A DNA stretch of 64,000 nucleotides from Methylomonas methanica (GTDB lineage: Bacteria; Pseudomonadota; Gammaproteobacteria; Methylococcales; Methylomonadaceae): positions 1 to 64,000 of the forward strand of contig LUUF01000059.1 of NCBI GenBank assembly GCA_001644045.1, in the 5' to 3' direction. Under the pieces are notes generated by a model that had not been told where the DNA came from, did no database searches, and saw only the letters and a list, made by a program, of their open reading frames with translations. Below are positions 34,401-41,796 of the stretch, piece after piece. The position numbers were made by a program, and so were the translations under genes. The first letter of the stretch is position 1. Every line of letters begins with the position of its first letter.

Positions 34401-34837
34401 CTAGCGATTGGCTAACTTTAAAAAGCGAATATCGTTTCGAGAAATTCAAACGAGAGTTTGCGAATAATCTAGATCCAGCGAATCCGCGCAGTGTCGCCTC
34501 TCATCAGGTGCCGTTATCCATTAACCTGTTTCATACATCCGGTCTTTTCGCCAAGTTATCCGGCACTTTTGTAGACCAGCACGCCACATCGAGTAGGCTT
34601 TTAGCCGGCCTTTCCGCCAATACGCCAAGATTTACAGGCGACAGCGAAAGCTTCTGGGTTTTCGATGCCATGCTGGGCTATCGTCTGCCCAACAGACTGG
34701 GCACTCTGGCGCTGGAAGGCCGTAACTTATTCGACAACAACTTTGTTTACCAAAGCGTATTCGACGCCAGCGGCCCCCAACTTAGCCCTTTTATCCCTGA
34801 GCGACAATTATTCGTCAAACTGAGTTTGTTTTATTAA
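31421..34837 (+). CDS. FecR-TPR-outer-membrane-barrel fusion protein
   Basis: 1138 residues. After a signal peptide (cut after MCLA, residue 18) comes a FecR domain (about 35-180: LVSLQGTLFYD, SRIRVEAYSRASLLLPNG, ITTPIANAGPEGTEFAL). Residues about 200-600 are tandem TPR repeats. From about 630 to the end is a beta-barrel of alternating aromatic strands (KLSMSFGQFHY, YLKYKLSSELNTTLGLSYD, LFAKLSGTFVDQ), closing with LFVKLSLFY, whose last aromatic residue fits BAM recognition. The barrel resembles TonB-dependent-receptor barrels but has no plug or TonB box. It is thus one chain from periplasm to outer membrane, likely a sensor or export channel. It is followed by a lipoprotein and a CHASE2 cyclase. 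Confidence 0.8.
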   Translation: MRCLVICFMVLFAPMCLAETDATATSCSEEKAAKLVSLQGTLFYDVGAKGQWQPAQLEQTLCEGSRIRVEAYSRASLLLPNGITLRLAEGTVLTLNGIAPNQPTLVDLLKGFVHFISRTPKQLQITTPIANAGPEGTEFALRADDTSADLWVYEGAVRFFNTYGDIHLKAGEAGQTLLGQAPRAQIDLKPGDAVNWALYYPPLLPYSEPDAAKAPALHAAIQHYRQGRVDAALTALDRIPQAEHSAEFLKARAAIRLTAGQSQLAMQDIQALRSSNANDADASALESILALTQNRKADALSLAERAVAANPQSATAYSALSYSQQAGFELEKALAAARHASQLAPNDAMTWARLSELQLALGLRSESAQSATKAFMLDPNLERTQTVQGFSQLFRVDTAQALKHFEAAVQLDSTAPLPRLGLGLTKIRSGDLEAGRRDLEIAAILNPNDSLLRSYLGKAYYEEKRPALAGDQFDLAKQHDPKDPTPYFYDALRKQSLNRPVEALRDMQQSIELNENRGVYRSKLLLDEDAAARTANLARIYNDLGFGRVALKEAWKSLGQDATNPSAHRFLSDSYVGQPRYRVARASELLQAQLLQPINITPVQPQLTGENIGILNSTGPGSLSVNEYDSLYTANGAHMVLNGAYGSRNTLTDNAIVSGVYDKLSMSFGQFHYQTDGFRQNDDYKQDIYDAFAQYAITQDLNVQVELKTEDVRSGDTPFRLNGFSADNQRQTVKQDTARVGAHYRIDNHQDILFSSFYTTRKNEINDRILTVAGPISFNRFTDDISDTKSYQTELQYIFNHEDFDITSGAGYINSDNDILSKSLGRRTTPPFAVTTSPLFTFSTPSERQTEYFNIYSYLKYKLSSELNTTLGLSYDSYEVGTFKKYQLNPKLGIIWTPTQSLTLRGAAFRTIKRPLTNNQTIEPTQVAGFNQFYDENNGAAAWQYAGGIDYKPTQNLFMGGELSWRDSQQTISNISTQFSRNEAAHLAYLYWSPSDWLTLKSEYRFEKFKREFANNLDPANPRSVASHQVPLSINLFHTSGLFAKLSGTFVDQHATSSRLLAGLSANTPRFTGDSESFWVFDAMLGYRLPNRLGTLALEGRNLFDNNFVYQSVFDASGPQLSPFIPERQLFVKLSLFY

Positions 34838-34885
34838 TTTGGCGATTATTTTCGATCGGGCTTTTTTTAAAACAGGAGAAATATA

Positions 34886-35407
34886 ATGAAAAAAATGCAA
34901 GCGGCGACCATTCTATTGATGAGCACCTTAATCATTGCGTGCGACAAAAAATCCGAACACACCCCACCGGTAAAACAAAGTTCCGCAGTGCCCACCCTGC
35001 TAAAACAAACAGCCATACTAGCGGAAGGTATTAATTTTAAAACCAATCAATCCGTTGTAATTGACTCTCTGACTGGCAAGGAAGTCAAACCTTGCTCCAA
35101 AGCGGCTACGCCCGGCAAAGAAGGTGCTGCCAGCAAAGATGCCAGACAAAGTAATCAAAAAACCGGGCCAGTTACCGGAGATTGCCAAAGCCAAATTCTT
35201 AGCGTTGATGAGGCTGTATTGAACGCGATGAAAATTACTGGTCCGGTTGACGGCGTGATTCTAAAAAATAATAAAGAAGTTAAAGCCAAGTTTTTTGTGT
35301 CGGTAAAAGCGGTATTCGAAGGCTCCTACTGCAACACCTTCTACTTGAACGGGGATCAATATGAAATCTGTTATACACAAGAAGAAATCGACGCCGCGTT
35401 CCAATAA
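34886..35407 (+). CDS. Lipoprotein of unknown function
   Basis: 173 residues. Lipobox LIIAC with the lipidated Cys at residue 19. The mature part has a Lys/Ser/Ala-rich linker and a C-terminal domain with Cys pairs (KPCSKA, GDCQSQ, SYCNTF, EICYTQ) that may form disulfides. AGGAG lies six bases before the ATG. It lies 48 bases downstream of the FecR-barrel gene and upstream of the cyclase, so it probably belongs to the same transport or sensing unit. I do not recognise the family. Confidence 0.65.
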   Translation: MKKMQAATILLMSTLIIACDKKSEHTPPVKQSSAVPTLLKQTAILAEGINFKTNQSVVIDSLTGKEVKPCSKAATPGKEGAASKDARQSNQKTGPVTGDCQSQILSVDEAVLNAMKITGPVDGVILKNNKEVKAKFFVSVKAVFEGSYCNTFYLNGDQYEICYTQEEIDAAFQ

Positions 35408-35441
35408 ATAAGCATTTCAAGACTAGCACCGCAAATGATTG

Positions 35442-35470
35442 TTGGTGGACTCGCCTCTGCGGTCCACCAA
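35442..35470. terminator. Hairpin TTGGTGGAC...GTCCACCAA
   Basis: A perfect nine-base stem around an 11-base loop between the lipoprotein and cyclase genes, followed by only a weak T-run. It may terminate or attenuate the upstream transcript. Confidence 0.5.
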
Positions 35471-35515
35471 ATTCAAAACCACTTTTAAGCCTTTCCCACG
35501 ACTGGCAAAGTCCCT

Positions 35516-37702
35516 ATGGCCCGTCCGTTACGCATCGTCGTTATTGCCATACTCGGTTTTTTGCTAAGCACGCTGGTAAATTTTGCTTTCAATACGGAAA
35601 ACACACTGGGTTTGGACACCTTATTCAAAATCCGCGGCCCGCAAACACCACCCGACGATGTCGTAATCGTGGCGATGGATGAAACTTCAGAATCCGCTCT
35701 TGGCGTCGGCCAAGACTTGACTCGCTGGCGCCACTTGCACGCCGGCTTGATCAGGCAATTGCAAAAGCAGGCAGCAAGTTTTATCGTCTTCGACCTGCAA
35801 TTTATCCGCCCCCAACCCTCTGAAGATCAGGAACTGGCCGCAACGATGCGCGCCGCCGGCAATGTTTTGGTGGTCGAATGCGTACAGAAATTTCGGCACG
35901 GCGATCAAGACTTTTATGGCCGCGAGGAATGCTCCGACAGCAATAGCCGCCCGGCCATTTCCCGAGAAGGAGACACCAACATCCAGCTACCGGAACAATT
36001 GGTCGGGATGCGCAAAGTCTTGCCGACCTCGGCCATAGCCGACGCGGCTTTGGATAGCGCGCCGTTTTATCTGATCAGCGATGCCAGCAATAGTAGCGTA
36101 CGTGAGGTCTGGACTTTTTCGGATGCGTTGGCCGAATCGCCCAGTTTGCCGACACTGCTTTGGTTTTACTATTTGCAGCATTCCGGCGCAATACCCGATC
36201 AAGGTAAACCACTGTCTGCCGGGTTAACAGCACAACGCCGAGCTTGCCAGAGTAACAGCACCATTTCAGTAAGCAACGCTGTGTCTGAACGTCAAATCAA
36301 TGAGGTGTTATGCGAGGGCGACAGCCGCTACCTAAATTACTACGGCCCGCCGCGCACGCTCAGAATGGAATCCTACACCGATGTTTACGAAGGCAAGGTC
36401 GGAGACTTGCAAGGCAAAGTGATATTTGTCGGCCGCGCCAACCGCCAGTTTTCACCGGGTAAATCTGACTTCTTCCAAACCCCTTATTCAGATTCGCGTA
36501 CCGGCAAAATGGCTGGCGTGGAGATCATGGCCACGCAATTCGCCAACTTGCTGGAAGACAGCTTTATCGAAATACCCGCGCCCGGCTGGATCACATCTAG
36601 CTTATTTGGCCTGCTTATCGCGATATTGCTGGTCGGTTTTGCCGGTTGGCCCGGTATCGCCCTCAGCCTGGTCTTTGCCTTGGCGTACGCAAGTTCGACT
36701 GTCTGGTTATTCGGTCAACGCCATTGGTGGTTGCCGGTCGCCGGGCCGCTATTAATTCAATTGCCGCTTTCCTGGCTGCTAAGCTTGGCCTGGTCGCGCT
36801 ACGACTTAATGCGCGAACGCGCGCGCATGCTGGCATTCGTGCGTAGGGTATTTCCGCAATGGGTGGGCATGTTGCCGGCGACGCCGGGACAATGGACGGA
36901 AAATGTTAACGTAGGTTCAGCCAATACCGAAAGAGACGTCAGCGGCTTATGCCTGGCCACCGACATCGAAGGCTACACCACCATCGCCGCCCAACACTCG
37001 CCCCGGGAAATGTGGGCACTATTGAATACCTATTACCAGGTGTTAGGTCACCCTGTCGTATCGCACGACGGCGTGATCGCTGACGTGACCGGTGATGCGA
37101 TGATGGCGGTATGGTTCGATGCGCCGGCAACGCAGCAACGCCGCGCCGCCTGCTTGGCAGCGCTAGAAATGGCCACGGCGGTGGCGTCGTTCAATCTATC
37201 CTCCAGCCAGGAACCGCTTGCCACCCGTATCGGCTTGCATGAAGGGGACCTAACGCTTGGCAGCCTGGATGCTGGTACCTCCAGCCATTACCGGGCCATC
37301 GGCGATACGGTCAACATCGCTTCGCGAATTCAAGGCGTGAACAAGTATCTAGGCACGCGGATTCTGGCATCGCACAGCATCGCCGCCGATTTGGACGACA
37401 TCGAATCCCGGCCCGTAGGTAAGTTTCGCGTGGTGGGCCGTGTAGAACCGGTAAAGCTGGTGGAAATCATTGGAGTCAAGCATGGCGACAACGCCAAGCC
37501 GAACGAAATGCACCACCTATTTGCGGATGGCCTAGCAGCATTTCAGCAAGGCCAATGGACAGATGCTGCTCGCCTATTTCACGCGGCACTCGCTCGCGAC
37601 GCCAACGACGGCCCCAGCCGTTTTTATCTGCGGAAAACCCTGGAATGTAGCGAAATGCAGGCTCTGGAATGGGATGGCGTTGTCGTATTGGACGGCAAAT
37701 GA
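35516..37702 (+). CDS. CHASE2-domain class III adenylate/guanylate cyclase
   Basis: 728 residues. A first membrane helix (9-27) leads into an extracytoplasmic CHASE2 domain (about 30-350: TLFKIRGPQTPPDDVVIVAMDE, MAGVEIMATQFANLL). Three membrane helices (about 355-425) follow, then a class III cyclase domain (about 475-640). The two metal-binding Asp residues are D483 (LATDIEGYTT) and D527 (VTGDAMMAVW); a YRAIGDTVNIASRIQG motif completes the site. A short TPR-like C-terminal part ends the protein. Signals sensed in the periplasm would set cyclic-nucleotide production in the cytosol. Gene order with FecR-type proteins is a recurring one in proteobacteria and cyanobacteria. Confidence 0.9.
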   Translation: MARPLRIVVIAILGFLLSTLVNFAFNTENTLGLDTLFKIRGPQTPPDDVVIVAMDETSESALGVGQDLTRWRHLHAGLIRQLQKQAASFIVFDLQFIRPQPSEDQELAATMRAAGNVLVVECVQKFRHGDQDFYGREECSDSNSRPAISREGDTNIQLPEQLVGMRKVLPTSAIADAALDSAPFYLISDASNSSVREVWTFSDALAESPSLPTLLWFYYLQHSGAIPDQGKPLSAGLTAQRRACQSNSTISVSNAVSERQINEVLCEGDSRYLNYYGPPRTLRMESYTDVYEGKVGDLQGKVIFVGRANRQFSPGKSDFFQTPYSDSRTGKMAGVEIMATQFANLLEDSFIEIPAPGWITSSLFGLLIAILLVGFAGWPGIALSLVFALAYASSTVWLFGQRHWWLPVAGPLLIQLPLSWLLSLAWSRYDLMRERARMLAFVRRVFPQWVGMLPATPGQWTENVNVGSANTERDVSGLCLATDIEGYTTIAAQHSPREMWALLNTYYQVLGHPVVSHDGVIADVTGDAMMAVWFDAPATQQRRAACLAALEMATAVASFNLSSSQEPLATRIGLHEGDLTLGSLDAGTSSHYRAIGDTVNIASRIQGVNKYLGTRILASHSIAADLDDIESRPVGKFRVVGRVEPVKLVEIIGVKHGDNAKPNEMHHLFADGLAAFQQGQWTDAARLFHAALARDANDGPSRFYLRKTLECSEMQALEWDGVVVLDGK

Positions 37703-37870
37703 GCATCGTTACTAGCCCTTACCAAAACTTATAAGCTGCTCCAAATTAGTGTTTGTTAAATACCTGAATCAATGACTTAATATATTTTCAGCCCACGCGG
37801 TTCGATTACGCAATGTTAATCAAACCCATTATGCTGAAGGCTTAAAACGATCATCGCATAAGCGCCCTGC

Positions 37871-38257
37871 ATGACATTTAATCAATATAAGACCTCCGGG
37901 GAGTCGCTATTTATGCTGTGCTTGCGGGGTTACTTGCCTGCGGCGTTTGATGCCTCACTCATTGCGCTCGAATTATTTGTTGACGATTTCAGCTTCCATG
38001 TTCTCCCGTCGCAAACACTGATGTCCACGTTTGCGGAACCAATTGGAACTACTGCGACGCTTTCCGGACCGCCAGAACCGGATACGGCACGGGTTAACCC
38101 GGACCGTGCCGACCGCATGAAGTCTGTTTGGTTGCTAACAAACTATACGCTGGCAGTTCCAGTGTTACTCGCACTCGCGGTCGTATATGTTGCAGCTAAA
38201 GGGCTTGCGGAGGAACGAAACGAACTGCAAGCTATAGCTCGCGAGCAATCGAACTAG
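37871..38257 (+). CDS. Hypothetical protein with one C-terminal membrane helix
   Basis: 128 residues if the ATG at 37871 is used; ATGs at 37913 (GGGGAG nine bases upstream) and 38021 are alternatives. The only clear feature is a hydrophobic helix (YTLAVPVLLALAVVYVAAKGL) near the end, followed by a charged tail. The N-terminal 50 residues look poorly conserved and may be non-coding. No family is recognised; the call is uncertain. Confidence 0.35.
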   Translation: MTFNQYKTSGESLFMLCLRGYLPAAFDASLIALELFVDDFSFHVLPSQTLMSTFAEPIGTTATLSGPPEPDTARVNPDRADRMKSVWLLTNYTLAVPVLLALAVVYVAAKGLAEERNELQAIAREQSN

Positions 38258-38369
38258 AAAAGTCACAATCCAACTTAGTAAAGGCGCTAAAAACTTCTTC
38301 GCAATTAGAGGAGACAAAGAAATAACTTGAACCAGCACAAACTGCATAGGCTGGCTAAAAGCTACGGTT

Positions 38370-38396
38370 ACCCAGCATCAGCGAATGGCGCTGGGT
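38370..38396 (+). terminator. Hairpin ACCCAGC...GCTGGGT
   Basis: Seven-base stem, 13-base loop, then TTTCCTTGTG. A plausible but weak terminator after the hypothetical gene. Confidence 0.4.
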
Positions 38397-38479
38397 TTCC
38401 TTGTGCTTAATAGTCAGCCAAACTGCTGAAAACTGAGCAAAATATCGTAACAGTGCAGTCTAACGTAACTACACAAGTA

Positions 38480-38773
38480 TCAATTCGCAACGCCTGTGTT
38501 TTGAGAGCGTAATTTTCTTGCGGTATCTCTTGATACGGAGCGGAGCGTATATTTAACATTGCCAACCGAAGCTTTACTCGTACTTGTACCGGTTTCAAAG
38601 GCTGAAAATTCCGCACGTTCTGATGGCAGACTCTGCACCCTTACCAATACGCAACTATAAGGAACTTTTGGAAAGAAGGAACTACAGTTGTCTGTGTCCG
38701 CAAAAACGCTTGTCGAGATTAAAGCCGTTATCAAAGCAAACAACAAGCTCGCAATTTGAGTAGGTTTTTTCAT
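38480..38773 (-). CDS. Small secreted protein of unknown function
   Basis: 97 residues. A signal peptide (IASLLFALITALISTSVFA, cut at about residue 25) precedes about 72 residues with two Cys (DNCSSF, YSCVLV), probably disulfide-bonded in the periplasm. AAGGGGGG lies six bases before the ATG. The family is not recognised. Codon use is less GC-rich than in the housekeeping genes of the window. Confidence 0.55.
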   Translation of the reverse strand: MKKPTQIASLLFALITALISTSVFADTDNCSSFFPKVPYSCVLVRVQSLPSERAEFSAFETGTSTSKASVGNVKYTLRSVSRDTARKLRSQNTGVAN

Positions 38774-38917
38774 GTTGTACCCCCCTTAATGATTTTATTA
38801 TAAGAATTATCCCCGTGTACCACTCTCTGCGTCGTACCGAGCGCCTAAGTATCATATTGATTCGAAATCATACCCGCAACATTAATTTGACTAACCCTGT
38901 CTATCCCAACGCAGGCG

Positions 38918-38934
38918 CGCATTATTTTGGTGCG
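38918..38934. promoter_or_regulatory. NtrC-like enhancer site 1
   Basis: CGCATTATTTTGGTGCG matches 14 of 17 positions of the NtrC pattern TGCACTATTTTGGTGCA. It lies about 105 bases upstream of the sigma-54-like promoter. Confidence 0.45.
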
Positions 38935-38949
38935 CTTAAAAAACCAAAA

Positions 38950-38966
38950 CACCCTTATTTGGTGCA
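38950..38966. promoter_or_regulatory. NtrC-like enhancer site 2
   Basis: CACCCTTATTTGGTGCA, 12 of 17 matches, spaced 32 bases (about three helical turns) from site 1. Confidence 0.4.
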
Positions 38967-39030
38967 AAAAAAATCTGTACTAGCCAAACCATACAGCCCT
39001 AACAACCTGTAATTTAAACAAATTTATATA

Positions 39031-39045
39031 TGGCATACGATATGC
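39031..39045 (+). promoter_or_regulatory. Sigma-54-like promoter (-24/-12)
   Basis: TGGCATACGATATGC has GG and GC at the correct 10-base spacing for the -24 and -12 elements. It ends 45 bases before the ATG of the secreted protease-like gene. Confidence 0.5.
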
Positions 39046-39089
39046 CCTGCAAACAATAAGTGTGCGGTAATTTCAATTCCGAGGTCATT

Positions 39090-39593
39090 ATGTTTGTTCG
39101 TATCGTGATAGCAGCAGTATTTGTTAGTTTATATTGTTGGGCACCAACCACCCAAGCTGTGCATGCCGATCAATTCGGCACGACGGTTTCCATGAGTATA
39201 AAAGGCAGTGCGACGTATTATGTTCCAGTCGAATTTGATGGAATAGCCGGGAACGAACTGATGGTTGATACTGGTTCTGACTACGTCACTATCAACGAAA
39301 AAACTTTTGATTTGCTGAAGGAACGCGGAAAGGTTGACTTCGTCAAGCAAGTTGGCGGAACCATGGCTGACGGTACGAGCGTCAGCGTCCCGATTTATCG
39401 CATCGCCAAGCTAAACATTGGCTGCTGCTGTATCGTTCATGATGTGGAAGCAGCTGTATTTGAGGGAACCGAACGTCAGATACTCGGTTTAAGCGCCTTG
39501 AAGAAAGTAGCCCCTTTTGCGCTCTCGGTGGATCCGGCCAGTTTAATACTCAGCGACTGTAAAACGCAGCCGTTAGACCTAGCTAAAAATTAG
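39090..39593 (+). CDS. Secreted retropepsin-like aspartic protease
   Basis: 167 residues from the ATG at 39090, which has GAGGT five bases upstream. After a signal peptide (to about TQAVHA) comes a retropepsin-type fold: the catalytic triad VDTGSDYVTI (Asp near residue 61), GGTMADGTSVSVPIYRIAKLNIG and the second hydrophobic motif ILGLSALKKVAPF. Proteins of this size act as homodimers and include putative periplasmic processing proteases. An unusual CCCI triplet of cysteines follows the GG-flap region. Upstream lie NtrC-like and sigma-54-like sites, suggesting nitrogen control (inference). Confidence 0.75.
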   Translation: MFVRIVIAAVFVSLYCWAPTTQAVHADQFGTTVSMSIKGSATYYVPVEFDGIAGNELMVDTGSDYVTINEKTFDLLKERGKVDFVKQVGGTMADGTSVSVPIYRIAKLNIGCCCIVHDVEAAVFEGTERQILGLSALKKVAPFALSVDPASLILSDCKTQPLDLAKN

Positions 39594-39713
39594 TCCATAG
39601 ACTGTAGCACTTAGAGTGAATGGCGCTTCGCGTGTCCAACCTATCTTTGACGCCAGTCACAAGAGGCAAAAGGAGTCGCTTTCCTTAACTTAAAGCATTG
39701 ATAAATATCCCGA

Positions 39714-39905
39714 TCAATGCCGATCGACTTCCTTCGTTTGAGCCGCGTTATCAATGGCTTTTTCAATTAACATCACGCTGCCGCGCATCAAGGCGGCAAA
39801 CAGCAATATGGAAAAGACCAGTCCCATGGGTAATATGCCCAGCAAACTGGCGATGACCACAATCAGCATGGCAATGCCGGTATTTCCTATTTTAGCGATC
39901 TTCAT
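39714..39905 (-). CDS. Small two-helix membrane protein
   Basis: 63 residues with two hydrophobic segments (TGIAMLIVVIASLLGILPMGL and VFSILLFAALMRGSVMLI) and a charged C-terminal tail. GGGAGG lies four bases before the ATG, good evidence that it is translated. No family is recognised. It is upstream of the AAA ATPase gene region only by position; both genes point away from the protease. Confidence 0.5.
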   Translation of the reverse strand: MKIAKIGNTGIAMLIVVIASLLGILPMGLVFSILLFAALMRGSVMLIEKAIDNAAQTKEVDRH

Positions 39906-40085
39906 TTGCCCTCCCGGACCGTTTGTCGGTCGAAACGAAAACTCGCTTTCACTATATCGGCTTATTGAAATTCAACAATACACGTAACTAGTAATTTATT
40001 GTTTTACTTAATAAAACAGTAGCCTTATTAAGTGTATTGTGTGACTTGACCGCTATTTAATACAAATGACTACCCGGTTTTCAAA

Positions 40086-41792
40086 TTAGGCGGCTTCGTC
40101 CAACAGCTCTAGGCCTCTAAACACCGAACAACGCTTGAATACTTCCAACTCCGGTGCCAATTTCTTTTGCTGACAGAACTTGGCGACCAGCTTGGTCAAG
40201 CCTTTGATGTCGCGACCGGTGGCTCCGGGAAAGATGGCCGCCAGTTCGTCGATCAATTCTTCCCTGACCGGCAAAGAGAATTGTTCGGTCATCACGCGCC
40301 AGATTTTGCAGCGATCCGCATGGTCCGGGGCGTGGTAGCGCAACATGGCGATGCAGCGGGAAATGATAGCTTCATCGATGTCATCCACCCGGTTAGTAGT
40401 CAGGAACAGCAGGCCGTTGAAATATTCCAGCACCCGCAAGAACACACCAACCACGGCGTTGGAAGCCAGGTTGTCGGCGCGGCTTTTGATGTAAACGTCG
40501 GCTTCGTCGATCAACATGACAGCGCCCCAGCGCTGAGCGCGGATCAAGGTGTCCTTCAGGGTTTTTTCCATCTCGGCCACATTCAATCCCAACTGCCCGG
40601 AATGCACCCGGTACAAAGGCCGCTTGATGATCTCCGAATAGACTTCGGCGGTGAGCGTTTTGCCCACGCCGGCCGGCCCTGCGCACAGCACCGTGGTGCC
40701 GCCGGATTTGCCGGCGACGATGTCGTCCATCAACATGTCCATTTCCGCAGTCAGGATGTCGATCAGATCGGTTTGTTCGGGCGGCAAAATCAGCTTTTGT
40801 TTCAATTCCGGCTGATACACATAAGGCTGAGTATCGTCGACGTGCACCCATACGTGGTGATGCAATTCCAGATGGAACATCAGGATATAGCCATGCACCG
40901 GCATTTCCGTGAACATACCTTTGGGTACATCGGCTTTGGCGGCTTCCATCGCACTTTCGGTTTTGCTGTCGTAGCGCATGCTTTTGCCGGCCTTGCGCAG
41001 ATAGGTACCGAGGATGTCGCCGGAGGCATCCAGGCTCAAAGCCCGCTCGCTGAGGATGTTCTCGTCGTTGACCAAGCGGCAGATTCCGCCGCCGGACGAC
41101 ATAACCACGGTGTTTTTTCGTGTCCAATCGCTATTGCGATGGCTGGCGGTTGGGTCCTCGGCGTATTCGCCGGTTCCCCAACCGGAAAACTGCTCGCCAT
41201 AGCGAGCTCGCCAATCGAAATAGCGCGCGGAGGCTTCGTCGTAACTGGCGATTAATTCCGGGGTTTCTTTTAAATAGCCTTTCGTGGCAAAAATCTCCGG
41301 GATGGTTTTGTTAGCCAGATCCTTGCTGCGAATGATCAGGCTCTCGACCATGATTTTACCCTTGGTATTGGCTTTCAATTCGATCAGGATCCGCCCGGCT
41401 TCTTCTTCACCCGGCGGCGTGTAATCCAACCTAGTAATTAGATAAGCCAAGGTTCTGCCCGAAGACTCGACATGAAACAACCAGCCGCGAATGCCGCTAT
41501 CCAAAAAATAGTTGGCTATCGCCGGCAACAGCATTTCCAGCTGATCGACATTGTATCGATGACTGTTGTCGGCCAAGGCCGCTTGCAACGCAATTAATAA
41601 CGCTGCTTGCTGTTGCAAGGCTTCGCCTTCTTGCGAGTAAATGCCGGCCAAGCTCGCTAATTCGGCCTCGCTGAGTAAATCGTAAGGCACCTGCGCCTTG
41701 GTGCCAAAGCGCAATTGGTCGTTTAGGCTTTGCAAGCGTGGGTGATCGGTAAGCAGTTGTTGGAGATAGCGTTTATCTATGGTTAATTTCAT
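40086..41792 (-). CDS. AAA-family ATPase
   Basis: 568 residues. An N-terminal region of about 340 residues without known motifs is followed by an AAA core: Walker A AGPAGVGKTLTAEVYSE (about 371-378), Walker B VMLIDEADVYI (about 427), sensor 1 LLFLTTNRVDDID and arginine finger region IISRCIAMLRYH. The lid contains FPGATGRDIKGLTKL. Such ATPases remodel protein complexes in the cytosol; the target is unknown. It follows the Fe-S protein by four bases, so the two are co-transcribed and may act together in maturation of a metalloenzyme (inference). Confidence 0.8.
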   Translation of the reverse strand: MKLTIDKRYLQQLLTDHPRLQSLNDQLRFGTKAQVPYDLLSEAELASLAGIYSQEGEALQQQAALLIALQAALADNSHRYNVDQLEMLLPAIANYFLDSGIRGWLFHVESSGRTLAYLITRLDYTPPGEEEAGRILIELKANTKGKIMVESLIIRSKDLANKTIPEIFATKGYLKETPELIASYDEASARYFDWRARYGEQFSGWGTGEYAEDPTASHRNSDWTRKNTVVMSSGGGICRLVNDENILSERALSLDASGDILGTYLRKAGKSMRYDSKTESAMEAAKADVPKGMFTEMPVHGYILMFHLELHHHVWVHVDDTQPYVYQPELKQKLILPPEQTDLIDILTAEMDMLMDDIVAGKSGGTTVLCAGPAGVGKTLTAEVYSEIIKRPLYRVHSGQLGLNVAEMEKTLKDTLIRAQRWGAVMLIDEADVYIKSRADNLASNAVVGVFLRVLEYFNGLLFLTTNRVDDIDEAIISRCIAMLRYHAPDHADRCKIWRVMTEQFSLPVREELIDELAAIFPGATGRDIKGLTKLVAKFCQQKKLAPELEVFKRCSVFRGLELLDEAA

Positions 41793-41796
41793 CGCA

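Noticed and set aside
38815-39012. 65-codon open frame before the aspartic protease
   Set aside because: It overlaps the NtrC-like and sigma-54-like sites, has no ribosome site and no protein-like pattern.
40167-41255. 362-codon open frame antisense to the AAA ATPase
   Set aside because: The opposite strand carries clear Walker A and B motifs; this frame has no recognisable protein features.
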